Shown here: piece by piece, positions 28,164-38,075 of the stretch
Numbering within the stretch: position 1 is the stretch's first letter
Layout: each line of letters begins with the position of its first letter
Source: a bacterium
Lineage (GTDB): Bacteria > Ratteibacteria > UBA8468 > B48-G9 > DSTR01
Direction: 5' to 3'
DNA length: 64,000 nucleotides
Assembly: GCA_029551285.1 (NCBI GenBank)
Contig: JAKPFT010000062.1
Coordinates: 18,017 to 82,016 of the forward strand
The notes under the pieces: generated by a model
Told to the model about the DNA's origin: nothing
Seen by the model: only the letters and a program-made list of their open reading frames with translations
The model's database searches: none
Position numbers and translations under genes: made by a program

Positions 28164-29177
28164 ATGGTAAAAGTTGGGATTATTGGAGCCGGTTTTATGG
28201 GGACCATGCATGCCACCGTCTACAGCCAGTTCCCGGATGTGAAGGTCGCGGGCATTGCTGATGTTCGCGGGGAAAAAGCCAAATCCCTGGCGGAGAAGTT
28301 TAAGTCCATCCCTTACTATTCCCCCGAAGAACTCCTGAAGAGGGAGGATATCACCATCATTGACATCTGCCTGCCGACATTTCTTCACAGGGAGTATGTG
28401 GTTAAAGCAGCCTCTCTGGGCAAGGATGTCATCTGTGAAAAACCGATTGCTCTGACGGTGGAGGAAGCTGATGAGATGATAAAAGTCTGCGCTGAAAAAA
28501 AGGTGCGCTTTATGGTGGCCCAGGTACTTCGTTTCTGGCCCGAATACCGGTTTCTTAAGGAAGTTTATGACAGAAAAAGGTACGGTGCGTTAAGAACCAT
28601 TTCCTGTCAGCGCCTTTCTGCACCGCCTGCCTGGGGCTGGCAAAACTGGCTGATGGCCGGGGAACGTTCCGGCGGAGCGTTGGTGGACCTGCATATCCAT
28701 GATACTGACTTTCTTCTTTATCTCACCGGTTGCCGTCCAGAAAAGATTTCCTCCCATGGCCGAGCCGAAAATGGAGCCTACAGCCATATTTTTACCCACT
28801 TTGTTTTTCCTGGCGGAGTAATTGCTCAGGTGGAGGGTGGCTGGGACCTGCCAGCCAATTACCCCTTTATCATGGCCTATACGGCTAATTTTGAGAAGGC
28901 CGTGGTGGAATTCAACAGCCGGAGCAATCCAACCGTAACCGTTTACGAAGCCAGCGGCAAGATTGAGCGCCCCAGCTTTGAAACAAAGCGTGCCAACGGA
29001 GTTGAAGGAAATATCAGCGACCTGGGCGGCTACTATTTCGAACTACGCTATTTTATTGAGCATGTGACTCACAACAAACCATTTGGGGTAATCACACCGG
29101 AACAGGCGCGTGAGAGTCTGGCCACTGTTCTGGAAGAAAAGAAATCGGCTGATACCGGCCAGGCGATTTTTCTTTGA
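28164..29177 (+). CDS. Gfo/Idh/MocA family oxidoreductase
   Basis: VKVGIIGAGFMGTMHATVYSQFPDVKVAGIADVRGEKAKSLAEKF...ICLPTFLHREYVVKAASLGKDVICEKPIALTVEEADEM. Confidence 0.93.
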   Translation: MVKVGIIGAGFMGTMHATVYSQFPDVKVAGIADVRGEKAKSLAEKFKSIPYYSPEELLKREDITIIDICLPTFLHREYVVKAASLGKDVICEKPIALTVEEADEMIKVCAEKKVRFMVAQVLRFWPEYRFLKEVYDRKRYGALRTISCQRLSAPPAWGWQNWLMAGERSGGALVDLHIHDTDFLLYLTGCRPEKISSHGRAENGAYSHIFTHFVFPGGVIAQVEGGWDLPANYPFIMAYTANFEKAVVEFNSRSNPTVTVYEASGKIERPSFETKRANGVEGNISDLGGYYFELRYFIEHVTHNKPFGVITPEQARESLATVLEEKKSADTGQAIFL

Positions 29178-29206
29178 TCGGCTGTTGGGAAAGGGTCCTG
29201 CTCAAG

Positions 29207-30100
29207 ATGAAGTCCGGTTTGGTAACTCTGGCCGGCCGTCCGAACGTTGGCAAATCAACTCTTTTCAATCGGCTGCTGGGGAAAAAGATTTCTATAGTTT
29301 CTCGGCATCCTGCCACCACCAGGCTTCGCCTTCTGGGAGTAACCACCAGCCAACGGGGCCAGATCGTTTTCGTGGACACTCCCGGGTTTGAGTTGCCTCG
29401 TTATCAGTTAGGGCAGCATATGAAGAAAACCGTTATTAATGCCCTTCAGGAAGCGGACCTGGTCCTGATGGTGATTACCGTAAGCGGCTGGAAGAAGGAA
29501 GATGAAGAGGCTCTGGAAGAGATACGCAAACTGAGTAAAAAGGCATTTCTTATTATCAACAAGATTGACTTGCTTCCCAGGAGGGAATTGCTCCTTTCAC
29601 TTATTGATGAAAGCCGGCACCGGTACAACTTTGATGAGATTTATCCCTGTTCAGCCCTTAAGGAGAAGTCATGGGAGAGACTTAGAGAAAAAATCTTTGA
29701 TTTTCTTCCAGAGGGTCCTGTGCTTTTTCCTGAAGAAGAGACGACAGGTAATCTCCCGCGGGAGTATCTGCTGGCAGAAGTCTTAAGAGAGAAGGTTCTC
29801 GCGGAAACATATCAGGAAGTCCCCCAGAGTGTTGCTGTGGAAATTGAGGAAGTTTCTCCGGGCAGAAATAACCCCGGGGTTCTCCTGGTTCAGGCTTCAA
29901 TTATTGTTGACCGGGAACAGTTGAGGCCGATCATTATCGGTCGCGGTGGTTCTAAACTGAAGTCCATCGGGAAAAAGGCCCGGGAAGAAATGGAACAGAT
30001 GCTGGGCCAGCCAGTCTATCTGCAGACCCGGGTTAAGGTGATACCCAGATGGCGAGACAGGCCGGATATCTTTCGCCGGTTCGGGTACGGAGAAGGCTAA
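29207..30100 (+). CDS. era: GTPase Era
   Basis: GLVTLAGRPNVGKSTLFNRLLGKKISIVSRHPATTRLRLLGV...FVDTPGFELPR, INKIDLLPRREL, KH-domain IIIGRGGSKLKSIGKKAREEMEQMLGQPVYLQTRVKV. Start refined from 29174. Confidence 0.96.
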   Translation: MKSGLVTLAGRPNVGKSTLFNRLLGKKISIVSRHPATTRLRLLGVTTSQRGQIVFVDTPGFELPRYQLGQHMKKTVINALQEADLVLMVITVSGWKKEDEEALEEIRKLSKKAFLIINKIDLLPRRELLLSLIDESRHRYNFDEIYPCSALKEKSWERLREKIFDFLPEGPVLFPEEETTGNLPREYLLAEVLREKVLAETYQEVPQSVAVEIEEVSPGRNNPGVLLVQASIIVDREQLRPIIIGRGGSKLKSIGKKAREEMEQMLGQPVYLQTRVKVIPRWRDRPDIFRRFGYGEG

Positions 30101-31530
30101 GCAATCTGGTCACCTTCCGATTTGACGGCGGATTTCTCTGAGAAAAAGAGCGCGTGGGCAGTTTTCTCCCAGAAGTGGGGACAGAGAAAATACTGCCAGA
30201 GACCTTTCCATGCTCCTAAACTCATCAGCACCCAGTAAACAGGACAGAGCAGACTGGCCAGAACCAAACGGTAATATTTTCGTTCCAGACAGCCCAGCAG
30301 ATTAATGGCGATAAACACCAGATTGCCCCAGAGCAGCGCCAGTCCTAAGATATCAAAAACTCCCTGGCTTCTGAACTGGAAAGTTGACCCTTGAAGGGCA
30401 ATCACTTCCCAGAGAAGCAGGAGCCAGGCTACCGGGTTGAAACAGAGCACAAAAAAATTACCCCCGACAATAAGATTAAAATGGAGAAAATTGACTAATC
30501 CGAGACGACGCAACAAATGCCAGGGATGGCGCATATGAACAAAATATGTCTGAATATAACCTTTCACCCAGCGGCTGCGTTGCTTAATCCAGTTCGGTAG
30601 TTGGCTGTTGGCCTCTTCCCAGGTGGTCGTATCCAGAACAGCCGTCCGGTAGCCGGCGCTGAAGATGCGGATACCCAGGTCGCAATCTTCAGTTACATTG
30701 TAAGGGTCCCAGCCTCTTAACTGCTTCAGGACAGCCGTGCGAAAGTGGTTGGAGGTACCGCCCAGCGGGATGGGAGCACCGACACGGCTGATGCCGGGAA
30801 GATAGAGGTCAAACCAGGTGGAATACTCAGCCGTAAACCAGCCGGTGAGAATGTTCTGATAGGGATTGTAATAATTGAGCTTTGCCTGAAGGCAAACGAC
30901 CTGTTCCGGACTGCGCTGAAAACCGAGTACAGCCTTTTTTAGCTGGTCGGGTTCAGGAATATCTTCAGCGTCGTAAATAACAAGGAAGTCACCGCGGGCC
31001 TGAACCAGACCGTAATTAAGAGCCTTACCTTTAGTTTTTGGCGGTTGGTCCGGAACGATGACCAGGCGCCACCATGGCGGCAGGGAGATTTGTTCCAGGG
31101 CCTGTTGGGTTTCGCTATCGTCTTCCTCAAGGATGAGAATAATCTCCAGTTTCTCCCGGGGGTAATCAAGCTTTTCCATGGCCCGATAAAGCTGGGGCAG
31201 GATTTCTTTTTCCCGGTAGAGAGGAAGCAGGATGGTGTAAAACGGCCATTCGTATCTGGAGAGTATTTCCACTTCGGAAATAACTATCTCCTGGCGCCGT
31301 AACAACCCGCTGAAAATGAGAAAAAACTTGTGGAAACAGATCACCGCGTAAATGAGACTGAGAAGATAATGGGGCCAGAAAGAGCCCGTCTGACAGTAGC
31401 GCCAGACAAGTTGACCGCCTAAGAGACAGAGCAGCCCCAGGGTTAGTTTTTGTTCCAGGGTCAGGTTGGTGCGGGCTGTTTCTTCGGGCAGAAGGATGGC
31501 CGGGGGACGATGCTCTCTGTCTAAATTCAT
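30097..31530 (-). CDS. family 2 glycosyltransferase, multi-TM (cellulose/NAG synthase-like)
   Basis: FYTILLPLYREKEILPQLYRAMEKLDYP, LVIYDAEDIPE (DxD), NVTEDCDLGIRIFSAGYR (TED), IKQRSRWVKGYIQTY (QxxRW), flanking TM segments. Confidence 0.9.
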   Translation of the reverse strand: MNLDREHRPPAILLPEETARTNLTLEQKLTLGLLCLLGGQLVWRYCQTGSFWPHYLLSLIYAVICFHKFFLIFSGLLRRQEIVISEVEILSRYEWPFYTILLPLYREKEILPQLYRAMEKLDYPREKLEIILILEEDDSETQQALEQISLPPWWRLVIVPDQPPKTKGKALNYGLVQARGDFLVIYDAEDIPEPDQLKKAVLGFQRSPEQVVCLQAKLNYYNPYQNILTGWFTAEYSTWFDLYLPGISRVGAPIPLGGTSNHFRTAVLKQLRGWDPYNVTEDCDLGIRIFSAGYRTAVLDTTTWEEANSQLPNWIKQRSRWVKGYIQTYFVHMRHPWHLLRRLGLVNFLHFNLIVGGNFFVLCFNPVAWLLLLWEVIALQGSTFQFRSQGVFDILGLALLWGNLVFIAINLLGCLERKYYRLVLASLLCPVYWVLMSLGAWKGLWQYFLCPHFWEKTAHALFFSEKSAVKSEGDQIA

Positions 31531-33812
31531 ACTTCAGCCTTAATCTTGACCGCCAGCCAGCGACGAAAAGGCGGAAGGGTAACGGAAAGGGTATCACTCT
31601 GGTTTTCCACGGTACCTTCCTGGAGGAAACCGTCTTCCATAGACCAGAATTCAACTTTGTAGCGGCCAGGTTTCTTCTTTCCAAGCGCAATTCTGACATC
31701 CCTCAATTCAGAAAACGAAGTTAGGTCCTGAATTCTGGTCATGACTAGCGGGTCGTATACCCACACCAGAGCCTCGCAAAAGTTGCCCAGGCCGAGCGTT
31801 TTTATTTTCCCTTCAGTCTTTACCTCCTCTATCTCCAGAGCAGTCTTCAAACGATCAACCGAAGCGGCATATCGGGCAAGGTTCTGGTAGATTGGATAAA
31901 GGTTGAGTTCCGTGACCAGCCGATGCCACCAGAAGGCAGGAGCACCGGCAAAGGGCAGGTGAAAGCTGCCCCAGAGTCCGGCGATCACGTCACGAACCAG
32001 ATTGGGGTCAGTGGCTCCCCAGGGTGTGCCTCCAAATTCGGAGACAAAGGTTGGTTTGTCAAAACGGGCGTTGAACCGGTAAATCTCTTTCAGAAATTCC
32101 ACCAGAGAAGTTCGACCGCTCTCATAATAAGCATTGGTGATCGTGTAGTCCACCACGGATGACCGCAGAAGGTCATTATCAACCAGAATGGTGTAATGGG
32201 CGCTCACCAGATGGTGGTAGGGGTCTATTTTTTTCAGGTAACCAGCCAGTCTTTCGTACCAGGTGGTGACCGCAGGCGAAAGGTAAAAATCTCTCCTGGA
32301 ACCTGTCAGGTTGATTTCGTTGAGCAGAACCCAGCCAAAGATATTGGGACTGTAACTCCAGCGGGCAACAATATAGCGAAACTTGCGTCGCATCAACTGC
32401 TCAGCCCTGGTGTCGGTGAAGAACTCCTCGGGTTTTTTCAAAAAACCACCATTTTTCTCATTATAAGGGTGATCCGGCCATTCCTCGTCACAGTAAGTAC
32501 TTAACTGACCGTGGTTGATGAGAACAATCTGGAGATAGATACCGTTAGTTTCGGCCAGCTCCAGGAGGCGGTCAAGTTTCCAGGCATGGCGTAGATTGTA
32601 GAAACCAGCGCCTCTGTACCCGGGCCGGTTTTCAATCCATTCCAGGGCGGCGAACCAGTTAGCCATCCAGACTTCACAGAAATTCTGACCGGACTGTTTC
32701 ATCTGCTGAAAAATCTTTTCGTAGTAGAAAGTCCCACTATCCGGGTCAAGCGGCCGTTTGCGCAAGTGGGCGTAGCGGGTGTCAGTAGGGGAACGAATGT
32801 TTAAGCCCAGGGGATAGAAAAAGGAACCATTGGAAAACTGAAAATAACGGCCATCCAGGGAACTTACCTCAATAAATCCCGGGTTATTTGAGGGCACTGT
32901 TAGAAAGGAAATTCTCTGACTTTCTCTCTCCCCGTGCTTATCCCTCACCTTGATGCGGCAACTGTGCTGACCGCATTTTCTGGGGCTAAACCTCACCTTC
33001 CAGCAGGGATATCCTTCTGGCGCCAGCAGTTCCTGACCGTCAATCAGGGAAGCCTGATAGGTCTGATAGTAAAATCCAGGGAGAACTGTTTCCTGGCCGT
33101 CAGGGTCAAGAAAAGTGGCTGATACTTCCACTTCTTCGGGATTAAAGGGATTGGAGTAATCTTCCGGTAGATTGAAGGTGAGTTCCAACCTTGAGTAGCA
33201 AGGTACCTGCCTGGAAGATATGGTCACTTCCGGAAAAGAGACTAACTCGCCTGCGATTTCATCCAGCCAGAGAGTAACCTCAGCCTCTCTGGAACAAAAA
33301 ACCTTAAGGCCAATTTTCTTAATATTGGCTGCAGCTTTAATTGACCATGGCTGGGCGTGGTTAATAGGTTCCCAGTAAGCACTGTCGGGCTGAACATTTA
33401 AGGTCAGTTTGTTCCAGCGATTCTTCTGAAGGGACATCAAGGGTGTCTGGTACCATAACCACTCAGCGTCCTGGAGAAAAATAACCACTCTCAAGTCATC
33501 AGGTATCTCGCCAGCATAAATGTTAAAAATAAGATGACGGTAACGGGTCAAATCTCGGTAAAAAGATTTTTCCACTGCGGCCTCTCCGGGGAAAGTCATC
33601 TGAACTTCCAGAGAGTGAGTTCCTTCCAGTACACGATTTTGAGTTTGCGAGATTCGGCGTACCCCATTTTGGTTGCCGGGACAGGCAACCCAGGTTTCCG
33701 CGGGCGATTCAAACCCGAAAAAGACCACCTTTCCGGTCTGGGCTGAGACCGTATCCCTGGCGCCGGTTACCAGCAAGCAGGTAAGGAGAAAAAACAAGTC
33801 TGGTTTCCTCAT
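31527..33812 (-). CDS. secreted glycoside hydrolase (DUF5060 plus GH5-like TIM barrel)
   Basis: Signal peptide; N-terminal jelly-roll-like region; DUF5060-like segment; FGWVLLNEINLTG (NE) and FDKPTFVSEFGGTPWG (SEFG) catalytic-type motifs. Confidence 0.78.
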   Translation of the reverse strand: MRKPDLFFLLTCLLVTGARDTVSAQTGKVVFFGFESPAETWVACPGNQNGVRRISQTQNRVLEGTHSLEVQMTFPGEAAVEKSFYRDLTRYRHLIFNIYAGEIPDDLRVVIFLQDAEWLWYQTPLMSLQKNRWNKLTLNVQPDSAYWEPINHAQPWSIKAAANIKKIGLKVFCSREAEVTLWLDEIAGELVSFPEVTISSRQVPCYSRLELTFNLPEDYSNPFNPEEVEVSATFLDPDGQETVLPGFYYQTYQASLIDGQELLAPEGYPCWKVRFSPRKCGQHSCRIKVRDKHGERESQRISFLTVPSNNPGFIEVSSLDGRYFQFSNGSFFYPLGLNIRSPTDTRYAHLRKRPLDPDSGTFYYEKIFQQMKQSGQNFCEVWMANWFAALEWIENRPGYRGAGFYNLRHAWKLDRLLELAETNGIYLQIVLINHGQLSTYCDEEWPDHPYNEKNGGFLKKPEEFFTDTRAEQLMRRKFRYIVARWSYSPNIFGWVLLNEINLTGSRRDFYLSPAVTTWYERLAGYLKKIDPYHHLVSAHYTILVDNDLLRSSVVDYTITNAYYESGRTSLVEFLKEIYRFNARFDKPTFVSEFGGTPWGATDPNLVRDVIAGLWGSFHLPFAGAPAFWWHRLVTELNLYPIYQNLARYAASVDRLKTALEIEEVKTEGKIKTLGLGNFCEALVWVYDPLVMTRIQDLTSFSELRDVRIALGKKKPGRYKVEFWSMEDGFLQEGTVENQSDTLSVTLPPFRRWLAVKIKAEV

Positions 33813-36217
33813 GAAGATAACTTTTTAGTCCGTTTACTCCTGGCCTGAATCTTACTCTGCTGGTTAAAGAATTCAAGCCGTTTGACCACAAGATGGTGGA
33901 CCGTGCCTTCAGGATAAGAACCATCAGGGGCCTGCTCACCGGCAGGCACTCCGGTAAGAATCTGCAGACCCTCGTCAACATTGTTTATGGCCCAGATGTG
34001 AAATTTGCCTTTCCTGACGGCCTCAATTACCTCTTCTTTAAGCATCAGATTTTTCACATTGGCCCGGGGAATGATTACTCCCTGGCCATTAACTCCACCT
34101 TTCACCTGGCAGGTGGAGAAAAAGCCTTCTATCTTTTCATTAATTGCTCCCACCGGCTGGACCTGTCCGTGTTGATTGACCGAACCGGTAACTGCGATGG
34201 ACTGTTTCAGGGGTAACCCTGAAAGTGCTGAGAGCAGGGCATATAACTCCGTCGTGGAGGCGCTATCCCCTTCTATTTCTTCATAAACCTGTTCAAAGCA
34301 GATACTGGCAGAGAAGGAAAGAGGCAGGAGTAGTCCATATTTCTGTCGCAGGTAGCCGGAGAGGATAAGAAAACCTTTGTTGTGAATCGTTCCGGCAAGT
34401 TTGACTTCCCGTTCGATATGGATCATGTGACCGCGTCCAAGACCAACCCGGGCTGTGACCCTGTTGGGCTTGCCAAAGGTATAATCGCCTACAGTCATTA
34501 CCGATAGACCGTTCACCTGCCCCACCACCGCTCCTTCTATGTCCACCAGCAATGTACCGTCAGCGATGAGCTCCTCCAGACGCTTTTCCATGAGATTGGA
34601 GCGGTAGATTTTTTCCTCCAGGGCTTTCTTCACGTGGGCTACCCCAACCTGAGGCTCGCCTGCCTGATTGGCCCAGTAACATGCCTCCCTGACCAGGTCA
34701 GCAATGTCACTGAAACGCGTCGTCAGTTTGGTCTGGTCTTCTACCAGACGGGAGCCATGCTGAATGACTTCGCACATGGCTGCCCTGTCCAGATGTTTGA
34801 GTCCTTCTTCCCGGCAGAGCTTGCTGATAAAGGCAGCATAGTTAGCAATTCCCTGACGGTCTCTTTCCATAAAAACAGAAAAATCAGCCCTGACCTTAAA
34901 GAGTTTTCTAAAGTCTTCGTCGTAGTTATACAGCAGATAATACAACCAGAGGTTGCCAATCAGAATCACCTTGGACTGAAGTGGAATTGGTTCGGGTTTG
35001 ATGGTGGGAGTGTTGATTAAACGGAACTGTTCGTTAATATCCTCTATAACCACCTGGCGATTCTGGATAGCCCGTTTGAGAACATCCCAGGCAAAATAGT
35101 TGCGCAGGACGTCCATGACCCGGAGAATGAGAAAACCTCCGTTAGCCAGATGGAGAGCTCCTGGTTTCATCATGGTGTGGTCGGTGAACATAGCTCCCAA
35201 TTGTGGTCGGTATTCAATCCGCCCGGTGAGGTTGTAGGCGGTGGGATTCACCTCCTTGACCACCGGAGCACCCCGCGTTCGGGAGTGGTCAACAAAGACA
35301 TTCACCTGATACTTCTGAAGAGTGCCATCCTTTATTCCCAGGCGCAATCCTGGCATAATTTCTGGCTCCTTCTTCTCCTGAAAATCCTCCAGATTTCTGA
35401 CGATATCTTCTTCCACCTCAGCCAGCCATCTGGTAATTTCCGGGTAGGTGGCATATTTCTCCTTTAATTCTGACAGTCGTGGGGAGGTTACCGCCTGGCC
35501 AGTTTCTCGGTCCAGTGCCTCCAGTTTTTGCCGTAAGATCTTTTCTTTTTCCCGGACGCGGCGCAGGGCCTCAGTCAAAACCTCATAAAGAACCTCCTGG
35601 CGTTGCCGGATTTCCTGACGTGCCTGGTCGGTCAATTTTTCCATTTCTTCTTCGGAGAGGGGACGACCTTCAACCAGGGGTACAAAGACGACGCCGCCAG
35701 GGGTCTGCTTGATTTGAAAGCCGGATTGACGAGCAGTTTCTTCCACGCCATTGAAGATTTCTTCTCTGGTTTTCTGGAATTCTTTTACCAGAGCGTTTTT
35801 GTGCTCTTCGTAAACCTTGCTCTCAAAGGCGCGCGGTATCTCAATCTTGAGTTCGGCAATCAAGCGCTCCATGTCAGCCTGGAAATTGCTGGCCTGTCCC
35901 GGCGCCATCTGAAGCGCCCTGGGGTGGTCCGGTCGCGAAAAGTTATAAACGTAGCACCAGTCGCTGGGGGTCGGTAATCGCTCGGCAATCTTTCTGACAG
36001 CAGCCTCAACCGAGGTCATCTTTCCTGTGCCGGAAGGGCCAGCCACAAAGATATTGTACCCGTAGTCGCCAATCTTCAAGCCGAATTCAATGGCCCTCAT
36101 CGCTCTTTCCTGGCCGATCATTCCCTCAGCCGCTTCAATTCTGTCGCTGCTTTCCGGTACCATCTCTCCTGGCCAGGGTGCCTGTAATCTGTCAGGCGCT
36201 ACCTCTTTTTCTTTCAT
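33809..36217 (-). CDS. Lon-related ATP-dependent protease (LonB-like)
   Basis: Walker A FVAGPSGTGKMTSVEAAVRK; Lon catalytic Ser EGDSASTTELYALLSALSGLPLKQSIAVTGSVNQHGQVQPVGAINEKIEGFF (Lys dyad). Confidence 0.93.
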   Translation of the reverse strand: MKEKEVAPDRLQAPWPGEMVPESSDRIEAAEGMIGQERAMRAIEFGLKIGDYGYNIFVAGPSGTGKMTSVEAAVRKIAERLPTPSDWCYVYNFSRPDHPRALQMAPGQASNFQADMERLIAELKIEIPRAFESKVYEEHKNALVKEFQKTREEIFNGVEETARQSGFQIKQTPGGVVFVPLVEGRPLSEEEMEKLTDQARQEIRQRQEVLYEVLTEALRRVREKEKILRQKLEALDRETGQAVTSPRLSELKEKYATYPEITRWLAEVEEDIVRNLEDFQEKKEPEIMPGLRLGIKDGTLQKYQVNVFVDHSRTRGAPVVKEVNPTAYNLTGRIEYRPQLGAMFTDHTMMKPGALHLANGGFLILRVMDVLRNYFAWDVLKRAIQNRQVVIEDINEQFRLINTPTIKPEPIPLQSKVILIGNLWLYYLLYNYDEDFRKLFKVRADFSVFMERDRQGIANYAAFISKLCREEGLKHLDRAAMCEVIQHGSRLVEDQTKLTTRFSDIADLVREACYWANQAGEPQVGVAHVKKALEEKIYRSNLMEKRLEELIADGTLLVDIEGAVVGQVNGLSVMTVGDYTFGKPNRVTARVGLGRGHMIHIEREVKLAGTIHNKGFLILSGYLRQKYGLLLPLSFSASICFEQVYEEIEGDSASTTELYALLSALSGLPLKQSIAVTGSVNQHGQVQPVGAINEKIEGFFSTCQVKGGVNGQGVIIPRANVKNLMLKEEVIEAVRKGKFHIWAINNVDEGLQILTGVPAGEQAPDGSYPEGTVHHLVVKRLEFFNQQSKIQARSKRTKKLSS

Positions 36218-36377
36218 TTTGCCTCCACGCGGTAGGTTTCATTAATTTGACGCTTGAGTGTTTGCCTCTGTTGAGGCTTCTAAGTTGAGGCCGCGCTCTT
36301 ATAGAAGCATTTTAACATATTTATTGCCCGAATCGCTAAGGAATGTTACACTTGAGCAAAACAGGAGAAGACACGCC

Positions 36378-37403
36378 ATGAAAGCTGCTCTGCTAACACC
36401 TGACCGAAAAATCGTTGTTGAGGAACTTCCGGAACCAGAAATCAGTAAGGGGAATGAGATTATGGTCCGGGTACGGTGTGTTGGTATCTGCGGGTCAGAT
36501 GTTCATTATTTTCGCTATGGACGGATTGGAGACCAGGTCGTTCGCGACAGGATTATCCTGGGGCATGAGGCCTCCGGGGAGGTGGTAGCCGTCGGGCAGG
36601 AGGTGGAAAAGTTGAAGGTCGGCGACAGGGTGGCTATTGAGCCGAGTATTTCCTGTGGCGATTGCCCTCAGTGCCGGAAGGGAAAGCCTAACTTATGTCC
36701 CCGGGTGCTTTTCCTGGGTACGCCCCCGGTGGATGGGGCGCTGAGAGAGTTTCTGGTGATGCCGGAGAGCAATCTGGTTAAACTGCCTGAAGGAGTGACC
36801 TATGCTGAAGGTGCTCTGGCGGAACCGCTGGCCATTGGTCTTTATGCTGTCCGGTTGAGTTGTTTCCGACCAGGGGATAGTGTTCTGGTTATTGGCGCCG
36901 GTCCGATTGGTCTTTCCGTAGTCTTTGCTGCTGCCAGTCTTTCCCGGAATCTGGTGGTAAGAGACCTGCTTCCCTGGCGGCTGGAGATGGCGAAACTTCT
37001 TGGGGCTACAGAGGTGGTTCTGGTAAGTCAGGAACGGCGGAGTTTATCGCTCCGGAAAGACGAGGAACTTTTTGATGTGGTTTTTGAGGCTGCGGGAAAG
37101 GAGGAAACTTTCCAGGAAGCCACCAGAAACGTTAGAGTTGGTGGCAACATGGTACTCATCGGGATTCCGGATAAGGATGAGGTTGGTCTGAATCCGCACC
37201 TTTTGCGCCGGAAGGAGGTCCTGGTGACCAATGTTCGGCGTTCAGCCCATACTACCGAAATGGCGTTACAACTGGTGGCTCAACACAGAGGCTTACTGAA
37301 CCGAATGATTACCCATACTTTCCCACTTCAGGAAACGGAAAGGGCACTTTCTCTGGTTGGTGCTTATGGAGATGGGGTAGTCAAGGCCATGATTGAACTA
37401 TGA
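36378..37403 (+). CDS. zinc-dependent alcohol (sorbitol/threonine-type) dehydrogenase
   Basis: MKAALLTPDRKIVVEELPEPEI, CVGICGSDVHYFRYG, GHEASGEVVAVG, CGDCPQCRKGKPNLCPRV, VIGAGPIGLSVV. Start refined from 36258. Confidence 0.92.
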   Translation: MKAALLTPDRKIVVEELPEPEISKGNEIMVRVRCVGICGSDVHYFRYGRIGDQVVRDRIILGHEASGEVVAVGQEVEKLKVGDRVAIEPSISCGDCPQCRKGKPNLCPRVLFLGTPPVDGALREFLVMPESNLVKLPEGVTYAEGALAEPLAIGLYAVRLSCFRPGDSVLVIGAGPIGLSVVFAAASLSRNLVVRDLLPWRLEMAKLLGATEVVLVSQERRSLSLRKDEELFDVVFEAAGKEETFQEATRNVRVGGNMVLIGIPDKDEVGLNPHLLRRKEVLVTNVRRSAHTTEMALQLVAQHRGLLNRMITHTFPLQETERALSLVGAYGDGVVKAMIEL

Positions 37404-37486
37404 GGTCTGAACCGGCGGAGAAGACAAAGAGGCAGTTACCGGGGGAGAAATCGGGAAAAGTAAGGTTGGAATCGGGAGAACGATGA
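37400..37486 (+). CDS. putative 28-aa small ORF bridging two genes
   Basis: ATGAGGTCTGAACCG...GAACGATGA encodes MRSEPAEKTKRQLPGEKSGKVRLESGER; ATGA overlap with the dehydrogenase stop and with the next ATG. Not in ORF track (<60 aa). Confidence 0.35.
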   Translation: MRSEPAEKTKRQLPGEKSGKVRLESGER

Positions 37487-37743
37487 GACTGATCTATGCC
37501 TTGATAACGATTTTACTGGCAACCATGGTGGCCACTGTGCTGGGACAGATAGTGGCTATTTTTCTTCCGCAGGATAGTCTTTTAACTATTCTTCTGACCA
37601 CCGCGGTTAGCCCGGGAGTGTCTTTGCCACTGAAGGACCTGGGCGCTTTTTCTGCAGGTTTTCAGTTTCAGTTAAAGTTGACCGCCGTGAGTTTGTGCGG
37701 GATGGTGCTGGGCACTTTAATGGCCCTGAAAAGAATTCGCTAA
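37483..37743 (+). CDS. DUF4321-like small membrane protein
   Basis: Two TM segments; LLTTAVSPGVSLPLKDLGAFSAGFQFQLKLTAVSLCGMVLGTLMA. Confidence 0.65.
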   Translation: MRLIYALITILLATMVATVLGQIVAIFLPQDSLLTILLTTAVSPGVSLPLKDLGAFSAGFQFQLKLTAVSLCGMVLGTLMALKRIR

Positions 37744-37781
37744 AATCACAAGGATAAGTGCCTCCACAACCGGGGGGATTG

Positions 37782-38054
37782 ATGGACTGGAAAATCTTTC
37801 TGAGTGCGCTAACGACTATTTTTCTGGCGGAGTTAGGTGACAAAACTCAACTGGCCAGTTTATGTCTGGCGGCTGAATCCAGGTCAGTGCTGTCGGTGTT
37901 TCTGGGAGCAATGGCTGCCTTCAGTCTGGTGACCGTGATTACCGTTATTCTTGGAGGCGCATGGGGAAAACTTCTTAGGCCAGAAATAGTCAGGTACATT
38001 GCGGCCACGCTTTTCGTGGCCATTGGGTTACTGATGTTTGCCGGGAAGCTGTAG
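37782..38054 (+). CDS. TMEM165/GDT1 (UPF0016) family membrane protein, half-size
   Basis: MDWKIFLSALTTIFLAELGDKTQLASLCLAAES with signature ELGDKTQ, about 90 aa. Start refined from 37758. Confidence 0.85.
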   Translation: MDWKIFLSALTTIFLAELGDKTQLASLCLAAESRSVLSVFLGAMAAFSLVTVITVILGGAWGKLLRPEIVRYIAATLFVAIGLLMFAGKL

Positions 38055-38075
38055 GCCCGCAGTGGTCAGATTGGA

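Noticed and set aside
36258-36377. N-terminal extension of the zinc dehydrogenase
   Set aside because: Residues before MKAALLTPDRK are not dehydrogenase-like and cover the divergent intergenic region with lonB-like gene.
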